A stretch of DNA of 42,940 nt, taken from the NCBI GenBank assembly GCA_035270785.1, contig DATESN010000122.1:1-42940 (forward strand). Direction: 5' to 3'. Positions 24,066 to 33,837 of the stretch are shown here, piece by piece. The position numbers and the translations under genes are program-made. Numbering within the stretch: position 1 is the stretch's first letter; every line of letters begins with the position of its first letter. This stretch comes from DATESN01 sp035270785 (lineage in GTDB: Bacteria > Bacillota > Clostridia > Lachnospirales > Lachnospiraceae). The notes below the pieces were generated by a model. It had not been told where the DNA came from, made no database searches, and saw nothing but the letters and a program-made list of their open reading frames with translations.

Positions 24066-26099
24066 ATGAAAAAAGCAGATATAGGTGTAGCACTATATGT
24101 TCTTTCTGCATTTATAATGTTTATAGTGCCTATTCCCTCTTGGTTACTAGATATCTTATTAGCACTTAACATATCCATTTCCTTTACAATTATGTTGGGA
24201 TGTATGTTCACAAAAGAAATTTTAGATATGTCTTTTTTTCCAACCATTTTATTATTTACAACTATTTTCAGAATAGCATTAAATGTATCATCCACAAAAC
24301 TTATCTTAGCTACAGGTGAACCTGGAAATGTTGTAAAGACTTTTGGTTCTTTTGTAGGTGGCGGTGATTTAGTGATTGGTACGATAGTTTTTATAATTTT
24401 AATTTTGATACAATTTATGGTTATTAACAAGGGTTCTGAAAGGGTTGCAGAAGTAACAGCGAGATTTACATTAGACGCTATGCCTGGAAAACAAATGGCT
24501 ATTGACGCCGATTTAAACACAGGAACGATTGATGATCAGGAAGCAAAACGCCGTAGAGATAAGATTCAAGAAGAAGCCAGCTTTTTTGGTTCTATGGATG
24601 GTGCTGTAAAATATGTTAAAGGAGATGCAGCAGCAGGACTCTTAATTACCGTAGTAAATGTTATCGGTGGTATAGCAATGGGTATGTTACGGCAAGGAAT
24701 GGACATTAATGGTGCCTTAGATAAATATGTGATACTAACAATAGGAGATGGTTTGGTTTCCCAAATCCCATCTTTATTGATTTCATTATCTACGGGTATA
24801 TTGGTGACAAAAGGATCGAAAAACAGTGATTTTGGAAGTGTGATCATAAGCCAATTGTTTGGTGCTCCAAAGACCCTTTATTATGTGGGAGGAATTTTAA
24901 TTGCGCTTGGAGTTGCTACTCCTTTAAACACTATTTTATTTCTTGCTTTTGGTTTGGTATTCATCATTACAGGTAGAGTAATGGCAGGTTCCCTTGAAGC
25001 AGCTAAAATAGAAGGAGACGTTGATAAAGAAGAAGCTAGCGCAGACGAAATACGACAGCCTGAAAACGTTACTTCACTATTACATGTTGACCCTATTGAA
25101 TTGGAATTTGGATATGGAATTATTCCACTTGCAGATGTTAATCAAGGTGGTGACTTGTTAGACCGTGTTGTAATGATACGTCGGCAAGTCGCCTTAGAAC
25201 TTGGAACAGTTGTTCCTATTATACGTCTAAGAGATAATATACAGCTTAACCCAAATCAATATATTATTAAAATTAAAGGAATACAAGTTAGTGAAGGTGA
25301 AATATTATTTGATCACTATATGGCAATGAACCCAGGCTTTGTGGAAGAAGAAATTACTGGAATTCCAACGTTTGAACCGTCTTTTCATTTACCAGCAATT
25401 TGGATTACGGAAGGGCAAAGGGAAAGGGCAGAAAGCATGGGATATACTGTAGTTGATCCTCCCTCCATAATCGCCACACATTTAACGGAAATCATTAGAC
25501 ATCATATATCTGAACTTCTTACAAGACAGGATATTCAAGGTCTTGTTAACAATTTAAAAGAATCAAATCCATCCCTTGTTGAGGAACTGGTACCAAAGTT
25601 ATTGGGACTTGGTGAGATTCAAAAGGTATTGCAAAATCTATTAAAAGAAGGCATTTCCATTAGGGATTTGTTAACTATCTTTGAGACATTAGCTGATTAC
25701 GCCTCTACCACAAGAGACTCAGATATATTAACAGAATATACTAGACAAAGCTTAAAAAGAGCAATTTCAAATAAATATTTCCCATCTAATGAGACAACAA
25801 GTGTTGTTACACTTGATCCAAAATTGGAGCAAGAAATTATGGGAAGTGTTAAACAAACGGAACAAGGAGCTTATTTAACACTTGATCCAGAAAAAACAAA
25901 AGCAATTATGGCATCGGTAGAAGCAGAAATTGGGAAATTAGAAAACCTAGGAAAAAGTACGGTAGTAATAACTTCACCAATTGTTCGTATGTATTTTAAA
26001 AGATTGACAGAAGATTACTTTAAGGATCTTATTGTAGTATCATATAATGAAATTGAATCCAATGTAGAATTACAATCTGTTGGGATGGTGACCGCGTAA
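24066..26099 (+). CDS. flhA: Flagellar export gate protein FlhA
   Basis: FlhA is the large export-gate subunit that forms a nonameric ring for substrate docking and proton-driven export. The 677-residue product has an N-terminal half with about eight membrane segments and the FHIPEP-family signature region (RFTLDAMPGKQMAIDADLN). The cytoplasmic C-terminal half begins near 330. I chose ATG 24066 because AAAGGAG is suitably placed before it and the family start KKADIGVALYVLSAF follows; a GTG at 24027 would translate part of the tandem-repeat array. The stop codon overlaps the flhF start by one base. Confidence 0.96.
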   Translation: MKKADIGVALYVLSAFIMFIVPIPSWLLDILLALNISISFTIMLGCMFTKEILDMSFFPTILLFTTIFRIALNVSSTKLILATGEPGNVVKTFGSFVGGGDLVIGTIVFIILILIQFMVINKGSERVAEVTARFTLDAMPGKQMAIDADLNTGTIDDQEAKRRRDKIQEEASFFGSMDGAVKYVKGDAAAGLLITVVNVIGGIAMGMLRQGMDINGALDKYVILTIGDGLVSQIPSLLISLSTGILVTKGSKNSDFGSVIISQLFGAPKTLYYVGGILIALGVATPLNTILFLAFGLVFIITGRVMAGSLEAAKIEGDVDKEEASADEIRQPENVTSLLHVDPIELEFGYGIIPLADVNQGGDLLDRVVMIRRQVALELGTVVPIIRLRDNIQLNPNQYIIKIKGIQVSEGEILFDHYMAMNPGFVEEEITGIPTFEPSFHLPAIWITEGQRERAESMGYTVVDPPSIIATHLTEIIRHHISELLTRQDIQGLVNNLKESNPSLVEELVPKLLGLGEIQKVLQNLLKEGISIRDLLTIFETLADYASTTRDSDILTEYTRQSLKRAISNKYFPSNETTSVVTLDPKLEQEIMGSVKQTEQGAYLTLDPEKTKAIMASVEAEIGKLENLGKSTVVITSPIVRMYFKRLTEDYFKDLIVVSYNEIESNVELQSVGMVTA

Positions 26100-27292
26100 T
26101 GATAATTAAAAAATTTCAAGGAAAGAATGAAGTGGAAACAATAGATTTGGCAAAAAAGGAATTAGGGCCAAATATAGTTGTGATGAATGTTAAATCTGTA
26201 AAAAGAAAGGGATTGCTTCGTCTCTTATATTCTCCCCTTACGGAAGTAACAGTAGCGCTAGAAGAAGAAAGCGAAAGAATTGCCACAGAAAAACGTGAAA
26301 TCGCAAAAAGACAAACATCGAGTATTGATCTAAATACTAACGAAAGTGCGATAGTAAATACAGGACTAGATAAGAATTTTCAAACAGGAAGAGTTTTAGA
26401 AGACAAATTGGATAATCTACAATCTCTAATTGTAGAGTCATTTCAAAAGCCGGAAGATAATAAGCAAGAGGATGTATCCGAAGAATCCAATGAATCGGAG
26501 TCATTTATGAGACTTTTGTATAATAAAATGGTGGAAAACGAAGTGGATGAAAAATATGCCAATCAGATTATTGATGATATTGAAAAGATAAATAAAACAA
26601 ACACCCCCATTGATTACATGTTAGCAAATGTTTATCAGAAGATGATTTTGAAATTTGGCGTACCCACTGGGATCACGCCTGCATTGAATAATCCAAAAGT
26701 TGTTTTTTTTCTTGGGCCTACCGGAGTTGGAAAGACTACAACAATTGCAAAGATTGCTTCCAAATTTAGTGTGGTACAGAAAAAGAAGATTGTGTTATTA
26801 ACGGCGGATACGTATCGTATTGCCGCAGCAGAACAATTACGGACCTATGCAAGTATTTTGGATGTTCCTTTTCGGGTTATTTATAGTGTGGAGGAACTTG
26901 AAACAGCCATTAAGGATTTTAGTGTTTATGATTATATTTTTATAGATACAGCAGGTCATTCCCACCAGAATGAAACACAAAAAGATGAAATGAATGAATT
27001 TATTCATTCAGTGGATCATAGTTGCGAAAGTGAGAATTACTTGGTTTTAAGTACAACTACGAAATATAAAGATTTACTTGGTATTGCAGATACGTATTCA
27101 ACAATAACGAAATACAAACTCATTTTCACTAAACTAGATGAAACAAGCTCACTTGGAAATATATTAAATCTTAGACTTCATACTGGTGCTACTTTGTCTT
27201 ATGTAACATATGGGCAAAATGTTCCCGATGATATTGAAGAGTTTAATCCACAAAAAACAGTAAAATTATTGTTGGGTGGTAAAAGACTATAA
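26099..27292 (+). CDS. flhF: SRP-type GTPase FlhF (flagellar placement)
   Basis: FlhF is a signal-recognition-particle-family GTPase that positions flagella and recruits early components. The 397-residue product has an N-terminal variable region starting IIKKFQGKNEVETIDLAKKE, an NG domain with P-loop Gly206-Pro-Thr-Gly-Val-Gly-Lys-Thr213, LLTADTYRIAAAEQLRTY, the G3 motif as DTAGH (usually DTAGR) and the G4 motif TKLDE. The arginine-to-histidine change in G3 is noted separately. The ATG overlaps the flhA stop by one base. flhG follows after 14 bp; it encodes its usual regulator. Confidence 0.95.
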   Translation: MIIKKFQGKNEVETIDLAKKELGPNIVVMNVKSVKRKGLLRLLYSPLTEVTVALEEESERIATEKREIAKRQTSSIDLNTNESAIVNTGLDKNFQTGRVLEDKLDNLQSLIVESFQKPEDNKQEDVSEESNESESFMRLLYNKMVENEVDEKYANQIIDDIEKINKTNTPIDYMLANVYQKMILKFGVPTGITPALNNPKVVFFLGPTGVGKTTTIAKIASKFSVVQKKKIVLLTADTYRIAAAEQLRTYASILDVPFRVIYSVEELETAIKDFSVYDYIFIDTAGHSHQNETQKDEMNEFIHSVDHSCESENYLVLSTTTKYKDLLGIADTYSTITKYKLIFTKLDETSSLGNILNLRLHTGATLSYVTYGQNVPDDIEEFNPQKTVKLLLGGKRL

Positions 27293-27306
27293 ACAGGAGA
27301 CATAAT

Positions 27307-28191
27307 ATGGATCAGGCCGAACAACTGAGGAATATAATTAAAGTAAACAATCAAAATGCTAGACCTTTAGCTAGAGTAATTACAGTAACAAGTGGTAAAG
27401 GCGGTGTCGGTAAATCTAATACATCCATAAACCTGGCTGTTCAGTTTCGTAAATTGGGACAAAGGGTTATTATTTTAGATGCAGATTTTGGACTTGCTAA
27501 TATCGAAATTATGTTTGGAGCAGTACCAAAATATAACCTTAGCGATTTGATTTATCAAGGTAAGAATATTAAAGAAATAATTACATGGGGACCTCTTGAT
27601 GTTGGATTTATTTCAGGTGGTTCAGGAATTGCAGGACTTTCCAATTTGAGCCGAGATTATTTAACATATATTATTCAAAATCTGGCAGAGTTGGATTCAA
27701 TTGCAGATGTTATCATCGTTGATACCGGAGCAGGAATTTCAGATGCGGTACTTGAGTTTCTTGTTGCAAGTGGCGAGATTTTACTTGTTACAACACCAGA
27801 ACCTACATCCATTACGGATTCCTATTCTTTATTAAAGGCATTAAATAGGCATCCTCGTTTTTCCGAAGAAGCATCACAGGTTAAAGTAATTGCTAACCGT
27901 GTTGAAAGTCAGGAAGAAGGAAAAAGTCTTTTTAACAAATTAAATGCTGTGGTTGTTCGATACTTAAAATTACCGATTACTTATTTGGGATCGATTCCAA
28001 TGGACTTACAATTATCGAAAGCAGTCATGCAACAAATGCCTGTTTCTATTCAAAGTCCTAACGCAAAATCCACCAAAGCTTTCGAAGAGATAACAGGGAT
28101 ATTAATGAATAATGAGCTCAATAGGACTTTGAAAAAAAGAGGTATGGCAGCTTTCTTTTCACATATTGTAGCTGGAAAGAAAATGGGATAA
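27307..28191 (+). CDS. flhG: MinD-like ATPase FlhG (YlxH)
   Basis: FlhG is a MinD/ParA-family ATPase that controls flagellar number and location together with FlhF and the C ring. The 294-residue product has the deviant Walker A GKGGVGKS at 30-37, ILDADFGLANIEIMFG and VIIVDTGAGIS motifs. A short N-terminal extension (QAEQLRNIIK) resembles the segment that stimulates FlhF GTPase activity in other species. CAGGAGA precedes the ATG. Confidence 0.95.
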   Translation: MDQAEQLRNIIKVNNQNARPLARVITVTSGKGGVGKSNTSINLAVQFRKLGQRVIILDADFGLANIEIMFGAVPKYNLSDLIYQGKNIKEIITWGPLDVGFISGGSGIAGLSNLSRDYLTYIIQNLAELDSIADVIIVDTGAGISDAVLEFLVASGEILLVTTPEPTSITDSYSLLKALNRHPRFSEEASQVKVIANRVESQEEGKSLFNKLNAVVVRYLKLPITYLGSIPMDLQLSKAVMQQMPVSIQSPNAKSTKAFEEITGILMNNELNRTLKKRGMAAFFSHIVAGKKMG

Positions 28192-28204
28192 GGGGAGAAA
28201 AGTT

Positions 28205-28936
28205 ATGTTATCAAGTTATGTGTTACCAGGGGAAAAGATAGAAATGCAAATAGTAAATAGAGACCAAGAAACAGATACGGAATATAATAAAAAAACCTAT
28301 TATAGCAAAGTTTATCAAGTATTATCAGACGATAAAATTGAGATTGCAATGCCCATGGAAAAGACAAAGCTAATATTATTACCTGTAGATAGTGAATACG
28401 ACGTATATTTTTATTCAAAATCCGGGCTGTTTCAATGCTTTACAAGAATTATAGATCGCTATAAAAGTAACAATGTATATATTGTAGTCTTAGAATTAAT
28501 AAGTAATTTGCGCAAATATCAAAGAAGAGAGTTTTATCGTTTTGGGTGTGCGCTCGAAATGGATACAAGAAAGCTGCAAGAAGAAGAAATAGAAGCGGTT
28601 GAAAAGAACAAGGGATTTTTAGTTTCTGGTATTCCATTGAAAAGAAGTATTATAGTGGATATTAGTGGTGGAGGTCTTAGGTTTGTAGCAAATCAAAAAT
28701 ATGAAAAGGAAAGTATCATTTACTGTGTATATAGATTACTGGTGGATGAAAAAATAAAGGAGTATCATATTATAGGAAAAGTTCTAAAAGTTCAAGAAGT
28801 TGAAAATCGCCCAGGTGATTTTGAGCATCGCTTACAGTATATGAATCTTGATACGATTGAGCGAGAAGAAATAATAAAGTTTATTTTTGAAGAAGAAAGA
28901 AAAACCCGTAAAAGGGAAAAAAATAAAAACAGGTAA
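28205..28936 (+). CDS. PilZ-domain flagellar brake protein (YcgR-like)
   Basis: The 243-residue protein has an N-terminal YcgR-N-like beta domain (about 1-100) and a PilZ domain. The PilZ signature is complete: RREFYR with Arg108 and Arg112 (RxxxR) and Asp152-Ile-Ser-Gly-Gly-Gly (DxSxxG), the residues that bind cyclic di-GMP. In B. subtilis the homologue YpfA/MotI acts on MotA as a clutch. Its presence between flhG and cheB couples c-di-GMP to motility in this organism; that it acts on MotA is inferred. GGGGAG precedes the ATG. Confidence 0.93.
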   Translation: MLSSYVLPGEKIEMQIVNRDQETDTEYNKKTYYSKVYQVLSDDKIEIAMPMEKTKLILLPVDSEYDVYFYSKSGLFQCFTRIIDRYKSNNVYIVVLELISNLRKYQRREFYRFGCALEMDTRKLQEEEIEAVEKNKGFLVSGIPLKRSIIVDISGGGLRFVANQKYEKESIIYCVYRLLVDEKIKEYHIIGKVLKVQEVENRPGDFEHRLQYMNLDTIEREEIIKFIFEEERKTRKREKNKNR

Positions 28937-28937
28937 G

Positions 28938-28956
28938 TCGTTTTAATAAAAAACGA
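28938..28956 (+). other. 7-bp hairpin between the PilZ gene and cheB
   Basis: TCGTTTT (28938-28944), loop AATAA, AAAACGA (28950-28956), starting one base after the PilZ stop codon. There is no T-tract after it, so it is not a normal terminator. It may stabilise or separate mRNA segments. Confidence 0.35.
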
Positions 28957-28993
28957 TAGCTTTAAATACATTTTAGGCGTGGAGGGTAGAATA

Positions 28994-30067
28994 ATGATGA
29001 AAAAAATACTAGTAGTTGATGATTCTGCACTCATGAGAAGTGTTCTTTGTGATATAATAAATTCAGATGCTAGATTCCATGTAGAAGACAGAGCGAAAAA
29101 TGGATTAGAAGCATTTGATTTGCTTTCAAGAAAAGAATATGATGCAGTAGTTTTGGATATTAATATGCCAAAAATGACAGGCGTGGAACTGTTGAAGGAA
29201 CTGCAAAAAAGAAAGATTCCTGCAAGAGTTATGATGGCTAGCACAGATACAAAAGATGGTGCTAAAATCACAATAGATTGTTTGGAATTGGGAGCAATGG
29301 ATTTTATACATAAACCAGATAGAGCTTTTTATGCAAAAGATGAACATTTTCGAGAAGAATTTATTTCAACTTTGATGGCTGTCTCAGAATGTCAATTGCC
29401 AACCTTTAGTAAAGTTAATGTACTAGTAGACATTGAAAACACAAAAAAGGTAATTGATTTAGTAAAAAAACATAAAAAGTCCATATCGCAAAATCAAATT
29501 GTCGCTATAGCAAGTTCCACTGGAGGTCCAAAAGCCTTACAGCAGGTGATTCCTAAGTTGCCATCTAATCTAGATGCTCCCGTACTAGTGGTGCAACATA
29601 TGCCGAAAGGATTTACTAAATCTTTAGCGGAAAGATTAGATTCTCTCAGCGAGGTTTCTGTAAAGGAAGCAGAAGAAGGGGATGTAATTAAATCGGGATG
29701 TGTATACTTAGCAAGAGGCGGAATGCACATGAAAGTAATCTTAAAACAAGGGCAATATGTGATCCATTATTCGGACGAGCCCACTAGAGAGGGTGTTAAA
29801 CCGTGTGCGAATTACATGTATGAATCATTAGCAGATAGTAAATTCAATCAAGTGGTTTGTGTTGTACTTACTGGAATGGGATCTGATGGAACAAAAGGAA
29901 TTGGGAATTTAAAAACAACAAAGAAAATACATGTCATTGCTCAAGAGGAAAGTACCTGTGCCGTATACGGGATGCCAAAAAGTATTGTTAATGCAGGGTT
30001 ATCAAACCAAGTGGTAGGTATTGAGCAAGTGGCACAAGAGATCATAATGAATGTGGGGGTAAAATAA
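28994..30067 (+). CDS. cheB: Chemotaxis response regulator/methylesterase CheB
   Basis: CheB removes methyl groups from receptor glutamates (and deamidates glutamines) to drive adaptation. The 357-residue protein has a receiver domain with Asp55 (VVLDINMPKMTG) and a methylesterase domain with catalytic Ser175 (ASSTGG), His202 (VQHMP) and Asp298 (GMGSDGTKG). I chose ATG 28994 because GGAGGG lies seven bases before it; a GTG at 28979 is in the ribosome site itself. No cheR is seen in the window, so the methyltransferase partner must be elsewhere. Confidence 0.96.
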   Translation: MMKKILVVDDSALMRSVLCDIINSDARFHVEDRAKNGLEAFDLLSRKEYDAVVLDINMPKMTGVELLKELQKRKIPARVMMASTDTKDGAKITIDCLELGAMDFIHKPDRAFYAKDEHFREEFISTLMAVSECQLPTFSKVNVLVDIENTKKVIDLVKKHKKSISQNQIVAIASSTGGPKALQQVIPKLPSNLDAPVLVVQHMPKGFTKSLAERLDSLSEVSVKEAEEGDVIKSGCVYLARGGMHMKVILKQGQYVIHYSDEPTREGVKPCANYMYESLADSKFNQVVCVVLTGMGSDGTKGIGNLKTTKKIHVIAQEESTCAVYGMPKSIVNAGLSNQVVGIEQVAQEIIMNVGVK

Positions 30068-30068
30068 C

Positions 30069-32183
30069 ATGGACGTAAGTCAATATCTGGAGATTTTTAT
30101 TGATGAAACAAAAGAACATTTACAAAGTTTGAATACTCATATCTTGGAATTAGAACAAGATCCAGCAGGTCAAAATACGGTAAATGAAATATTTCGTGCT
30201 GCACACTCTTTAAAGGGAATGGCAGGAACAATGGGATATAAAAGAATGCAGGCTTTAACACACGATATGGAAAATGTTTTTTCGGAAGTTAGAACAGGTG
30301 CCATTAAGGTAAAAGCAAATATGATTGATGTTTTATTTAAGTGCTTAGATGCATTAGAAGAATACCTAAAAAACATTCAAGAAACAGCAGATGAGGGAAC
30401 AAATAGTAACGAACCTTTAATAAAATCCCTAAACGAAATTTTGGCTGGAGAAGATAATGATGGGATTCAAACACCTAATACAGAAAAAGTGATAGAAGTA
30501 GCAAAAGAAAAAATTACGGAAGCTGAAATAGTAGGAAATGGAAAGAATAAGTGGAAAGACATTAAACTGGCTACGGCGGAGAACAATGTCATTAAAGAAG
30601 CATTTAGATTGGGTAAAAAAGTATATGGTGTTACTGTATACGTTCAGGAAACATGTATATTAAAGGCAGCAAGGGCGTTTCTCGTTTTTAAAGCCATAGA
30701 GGAAATTGGAGAAATCATTGTATCAGTACCAACAGTTCAAGATATTGAAGATGAAAGATTCGAAGATGATTTTAGCGTTATTATTATTTCAGATAAAAAG
30801 TTAGTCGATGTGATTGCGGCAATAAAAAATGTATCAGAAATAGAAGAGGCACTAGGAAGCAGTATCGAGTTGGATTCAATGAAAATGGAATCCTATGATG
30901 ATGAAGCATCTTCCAATGACACCAGTCAAATGTCGACATATAATGAGGCTAGTGGGAAAAAAGAAAGATCAACGAAGGTAGAATCCACTTCTAACCAAAA
31001 GGATAAAAAAGTGCCAGTTTCAAAACCTGTTATAAATAGAACGGTTAGAGTTGATATTGAAAAATTAGATGTACTTATGAACCTTGTAAGTGAATTAATC
31101 ATTGCAAAAAATTCATTAGTATCCGCTTCAGCCACTGATAATGCTGCAAATGTTGTATTTAATGAACAAATCGAATACTTAGAAAGTGTAACTACCAACC
31201 TTCATGAATCTGTAATGAAAGTGAGAATGGTTCCTATTGAAAGTGTTGTAAATAAATTCCCTAGGATGATTCGTGATTTATCTAAAAACCTAGATAAAAA
31301 AATGGAACTTTATATGTCTGGTGAAGAAACAGAATTGGATCGTACCGTGGTTGATGAAATTGGAGACCCACTCATGCATTTACTTCGAAATTCAGCGGAT
31401 CATGGATTGGAATCTTCTGCTGTTCGTAGGGAAAGAGGAAAGCCTGAAACCGGTTCAATTTTCTTAGATGCATATCAGGATGGGAACAATGTTATTATTG
31501 AAGTGCGTGATGATGGTAATGGTATTGATGTGGAAGCCGTTAAAGCAAAAGCAATTGAAAGAGGAACGATTACATTTGAACAATCTGAAAATATGACAGA
31601 CAAAGATATTATTGGATTATTGTTCCTTCCAAGTTTTTCTACTTCATCAGTTGTATCCGATGTTTCCGGAAGAGGCGTTGGTCTTGATGTAGTAAGAAGT
31701 AAAATTGAAGCATTAAGTGGCGAAGTTGAAGTGAAGAGCAAATTGGGTGAGGGCAGTACTTTTATAATAAGACTTCCACTTACATTAGCTATTATTCAAG
31801 CATTAATGGTTGATATAGGAAATGAGAAGTATGCGATTTCCCTTGGCTCTATTCAAACAATTGAAGATATTAATCCAATAGATATTAAATTTGTTCAGGC
31901 GAAAGAAGTAATTCATATAAGAGGAACAGTAATTCCTTTAATCCGTTTAAATAAAGTTTTGGAAATAGAGTCTAAAAGACAGCCAGATGAAAACATGACC
32001 GTTGTTATTGTTAAAAAAGGTGATAAACTAGCAGGATTAGTTGTTGATGATTTAATGGGACAACAAGAAATTGTAATTAAATCATTAGGAAAATACATTA
32101 ATAAGTGCAAAATTATTAGTGGTGCAACAATCTTAGGCGATGGTGAAGTGGCGTTAATTTTAGATACGAATGCAACAATTTAA
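30069..32183 (+). CDS. cheA: Chemotaxis histidine kinase CheA
   Basis: CheA is the receptor-coupled kinase that phosphorylates CheY and CheB. The 704-residue protein has the P1 Hpt domain with His46 (FRAAHSLKGMAGTMG), a P2-like domain, P3 dimerisation (VRVDIEKLDVLMNLVSELI), a P4 ATPase domain with the N box (HLLRNSADHGLE) and G boxes (DDGNGI, SGRGVGLDVV), and a C-terminal P5 CheW-like domain. The gap after cheB is one base. All key residues appear intact. Confidence 0.97.
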   Translation: MDVSQYLEIFIDETKEHLQSLNTHILELEQDPAGQNTVNEIFRAAHSLKGMAGTMGYKRMQALTHDMENVFSEVRTGAIKVKANMIDVLFKCLDALEEYLKNIQETADEGTNSNEPLIKSLNEILAGEDNDGIQTPNTEKVIEVAKEKITEAEIVGNGKNKWKDIKLATAENNVIKEAFRLGKKVYGVTVYVQETCILKAARAFLVFKAIEEIGEIIVSVPTVQDIEDERFEDDFSVIIISDKKLVDVIAAIKNVSEIEEALGSSIELDSMKMESYDDEASSNDTSQMSTYNEASGKKERSTKVESTSNQKDKKVPVSKPVINRTVRVDIEKLDVLMNLVSELIIAKNSLVSASATDNAANVVFNEQIEYLESVTTNLHESVMKVRMVPIESVVNKFPRMIRDLSKNLDKKMELYMSGEETELDRTVVDEIGDPLMHLLRNSADHGLESSAVRRERGKPETGSIFLDAYQDGNNVIIEVRDDGNGIDVEAVKAKAIERGTITFEQSENMTDKDIIGLLFLPSFSTSSVVSDVSGRGVGLDVVRSKIEALSGEVEVKSKLGEGSTFIIRLPLTLAIIQALMVDIGNEKYAISLGSIQTIEDINPIDIKFVQAKEVIHIRGTVIPLIRLNKVLEIESKRQPDENMTVVIVKKGDKLAGLVVDDLMGQQEIVIKSLGKYINKCKIISGATILGDGEVALILDTNATI

Positions 32184-32210
32184 TGATAGGGATAAAGGAG
32201 GCAATTAATC

Positions 32211-32669
32211 ATGGAAGAATTGAAAGTTGATTTCGAAACGACTCAGTTTATAGTTATTAAAATAGGAAAAGAACAATATGGTATTGATATCAAATTTATT
32301 GATAATATTGTTCGGATGCAACATATCACAAGAGTTCCTAAAGTGGCCAATTACTTAAAAGGAGTTATAAACCTACGTGGTGAAATAATCCCTGTTATGA
32401 GTATAAGAATAAAAATGAATTTAGAAGAAGATATTTATGAAAAAGCTACAAGAATTATTATTTTAAAGGTTGATCAATTAGAGACAATGGGTATTATAGT
32501 AGATGAAGTAAAAGAAGTTGTTACATTGGACGCTTCGGAAATTGAGAAAGTTTCATATGATTCCAAAGACGAAAGCACTAATTATATTTTTGGTATAGGA
32601 AAATATGAAGGAGAACTTATTTCCCTATTGGATTTACACACTGTGCTTACTGAAAAAGATTACGTTTAG
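32211..32669 (+). CDS. cheW: Chemotaxis coupling protein CheW
   Basis: CheW couples receptors to CheA in the chemosensory array. The 152-residue protein is a single CheW domain with the family patterns QFIVIKIGKEQYGIDIKFID, ITRVPKVANYLKGVINLRGE and a C-terminal LISLLDLHTVL segment. AAAGGAGG precedes the ATG. It sits between cheA and cheC as in B. subtilis. Confidence 0.96.
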   Translation: MEELKVDFETTQFIVIKIGKEQYGIDIKFIDNIVRMQHITRVPKVANYLKGVINLRGEIIPVMSIRIKMNLEEDIYEKATRIIILKVDQLETMGIIVDEVKEVVTLDASEIEKVSYDSKDESTNYIFGIGKYEGELISLLDLHTVLTEKDYV

Positions 32670-32678
32670 AAAGGGTAC

Positions 32679-33299
32679 ATGATGGTAGATGATAATATTA
32701 ATATAGAACAAATATCCCAAGATTATTTTGATGTTTTGAAAGAGCTTGGTAATATCGGCGCTGGAAATGCAACAACAGCCCTAGCGCAACTTTTACAATG
32801 TAAAGTGGATATGAAAGTTCCTCAGGTTAGGCTTCTTAACTTTAATGAAGTGGGAATGGCTATTGGTGGTGAAGAACAGATTATGGCTGGAATTTATCTA
32901 GTAGTAGAAGGTGACATTTCAGGTAGTATTATGTTTTTGTTGGAGAAAAAATCTGCAATTCATTTGGTATCAAAACTTATGGGCGTGGAACCTTCTGGAG
33001 ATGAATTCACGGAAATGGAAATATCAGCTTTAAAAGAGATAGGAAATATTATTACAGGTTCTTATTTGAATTCTTTATCTACATTAACTAATTTAAAGAT
33101 ATTTCCTTCTGTACCAGAACTGAGTATTGACATGGCTGGTGCAATATTAAGTGTACCAGCCATCGAGTTTGGTACATTAGGGGATAAAATACTGTTAATT
33201 CAAACGCAATTTACCGATGATACTGATTTGGATGGTTATTTCATCCTAGTTCCAGATATGGAGTCATATGGTAAGATCTTATCGTCTTTGGGACTATAA
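32679..33299 (+). CDS. cheC: CheY-P phosphatase CheC
   Basis: CheC dephosphorylates CheY-P and, with CheD, provides adaptation feedback. The 206-residue protein keeps both active-site motifs of the type E-x2-N: LKELGNIGAGNATTAL and LKEIGNIITGSYLNSL. A second in-frame ATG follows at 32682. Start 32679 has AAAGGG upstream, with either ATG possible. Together with FliY this gives two CheY-P phosphatases. cheD lies directly downstream. Confidence 0.95.
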   Translation: MMVDDNINIEQISQDYFDVLKELGNIGAGNATTALAQLLQCKVDMKVPQVRLLNFNEVGMAIGGEEQIMAGIYLVVEGDISGSIMFLLEKKSAIHLVSKLMGVEPSGDEFTEMEISALKEIGNIITGSYLNSLSTLTNLKIFPSVPELSIDMAGAILSVPAIEFGTLGDKILLIQTQFTDDTDLDGYFILVPDMESYGKILSSLGL

Positions 33300-33349
33300 A
33301 TTTAGTAAAGCAAATTTGAAAACAGATAAAATAGCAGGTGAAAATAAAG

Positions 33350-33835
33350 ATGGGTGAAATAATTAAAGTGGGAATGGCAGATTTAAAAACATGTAAAAGT
33401 CCAGATGGGGTAACTACACTAGGACTTGGTTCCTGCGTAGGAATAGCGTTAAGGGATCCAGTCACTAAAATAGGTGGATTAGTACATATTATGCTTCCAG
33501 ATAGCACTGCCATTAGAAACAATTCCAATATCCCCAAATTTGCAAATACAGGCATCGAGGAATTAGTACGTATCATGGTGCTAGAAGGTGCTAACCGATC
33601 TCGAATTGTAGCAAAAATTGCTGGTGGAGCCCAAATGTTTGCTTTTCAAAACAAGGTAGATTTGGTTCGTGTTGGAGAACGCAACGTAGAAGCAAGCATC
33701 AAGAAACTTCAAGACATGAAAATACCGATTTTAGCAAATGATACAGGTGCGACATACGGTAGAACCGTTATTTTTTATCCAGAGACTGGAGATTTTTTAA
33801 TTCGAGCAGTGGGTAAAAGTGAAAGAGTGATATAA
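33350..33835 (+). CDS. cheD: Chemoreceptor glutamine deamidase CheD
   Basis: CheD deamidates receptor glutamines and is a partner of CheC. The 161-residue protein has the catalytic Cys29 (LGSCVGIAL), His46 (GGLVHIMLP) and Thr23, at the same spacing as in characterised CheD proteins. I chose ATG 33350 because AGGTGA lies eight bases upstream; a GTG at 33338 is part of that ribosome site. The usual cheC-cheD pairing is preserved. Confidence 0.95.
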   Translation: MGEIIKVGMADLKTCKSPDGVTTLGLGSCVGIALRDPVTKIGGLVHIMLPDSTAIRNNSNIPKFANTGIEELVRIMVLEGANRSRIVAKIAGGAQMFAFQNKVDLVRVGERNVEASIKKLQDMKIPILANDTGATYGRTVIFYPETGDFLIRAVGKSERVI

Positions 33836-33837
33836 GA

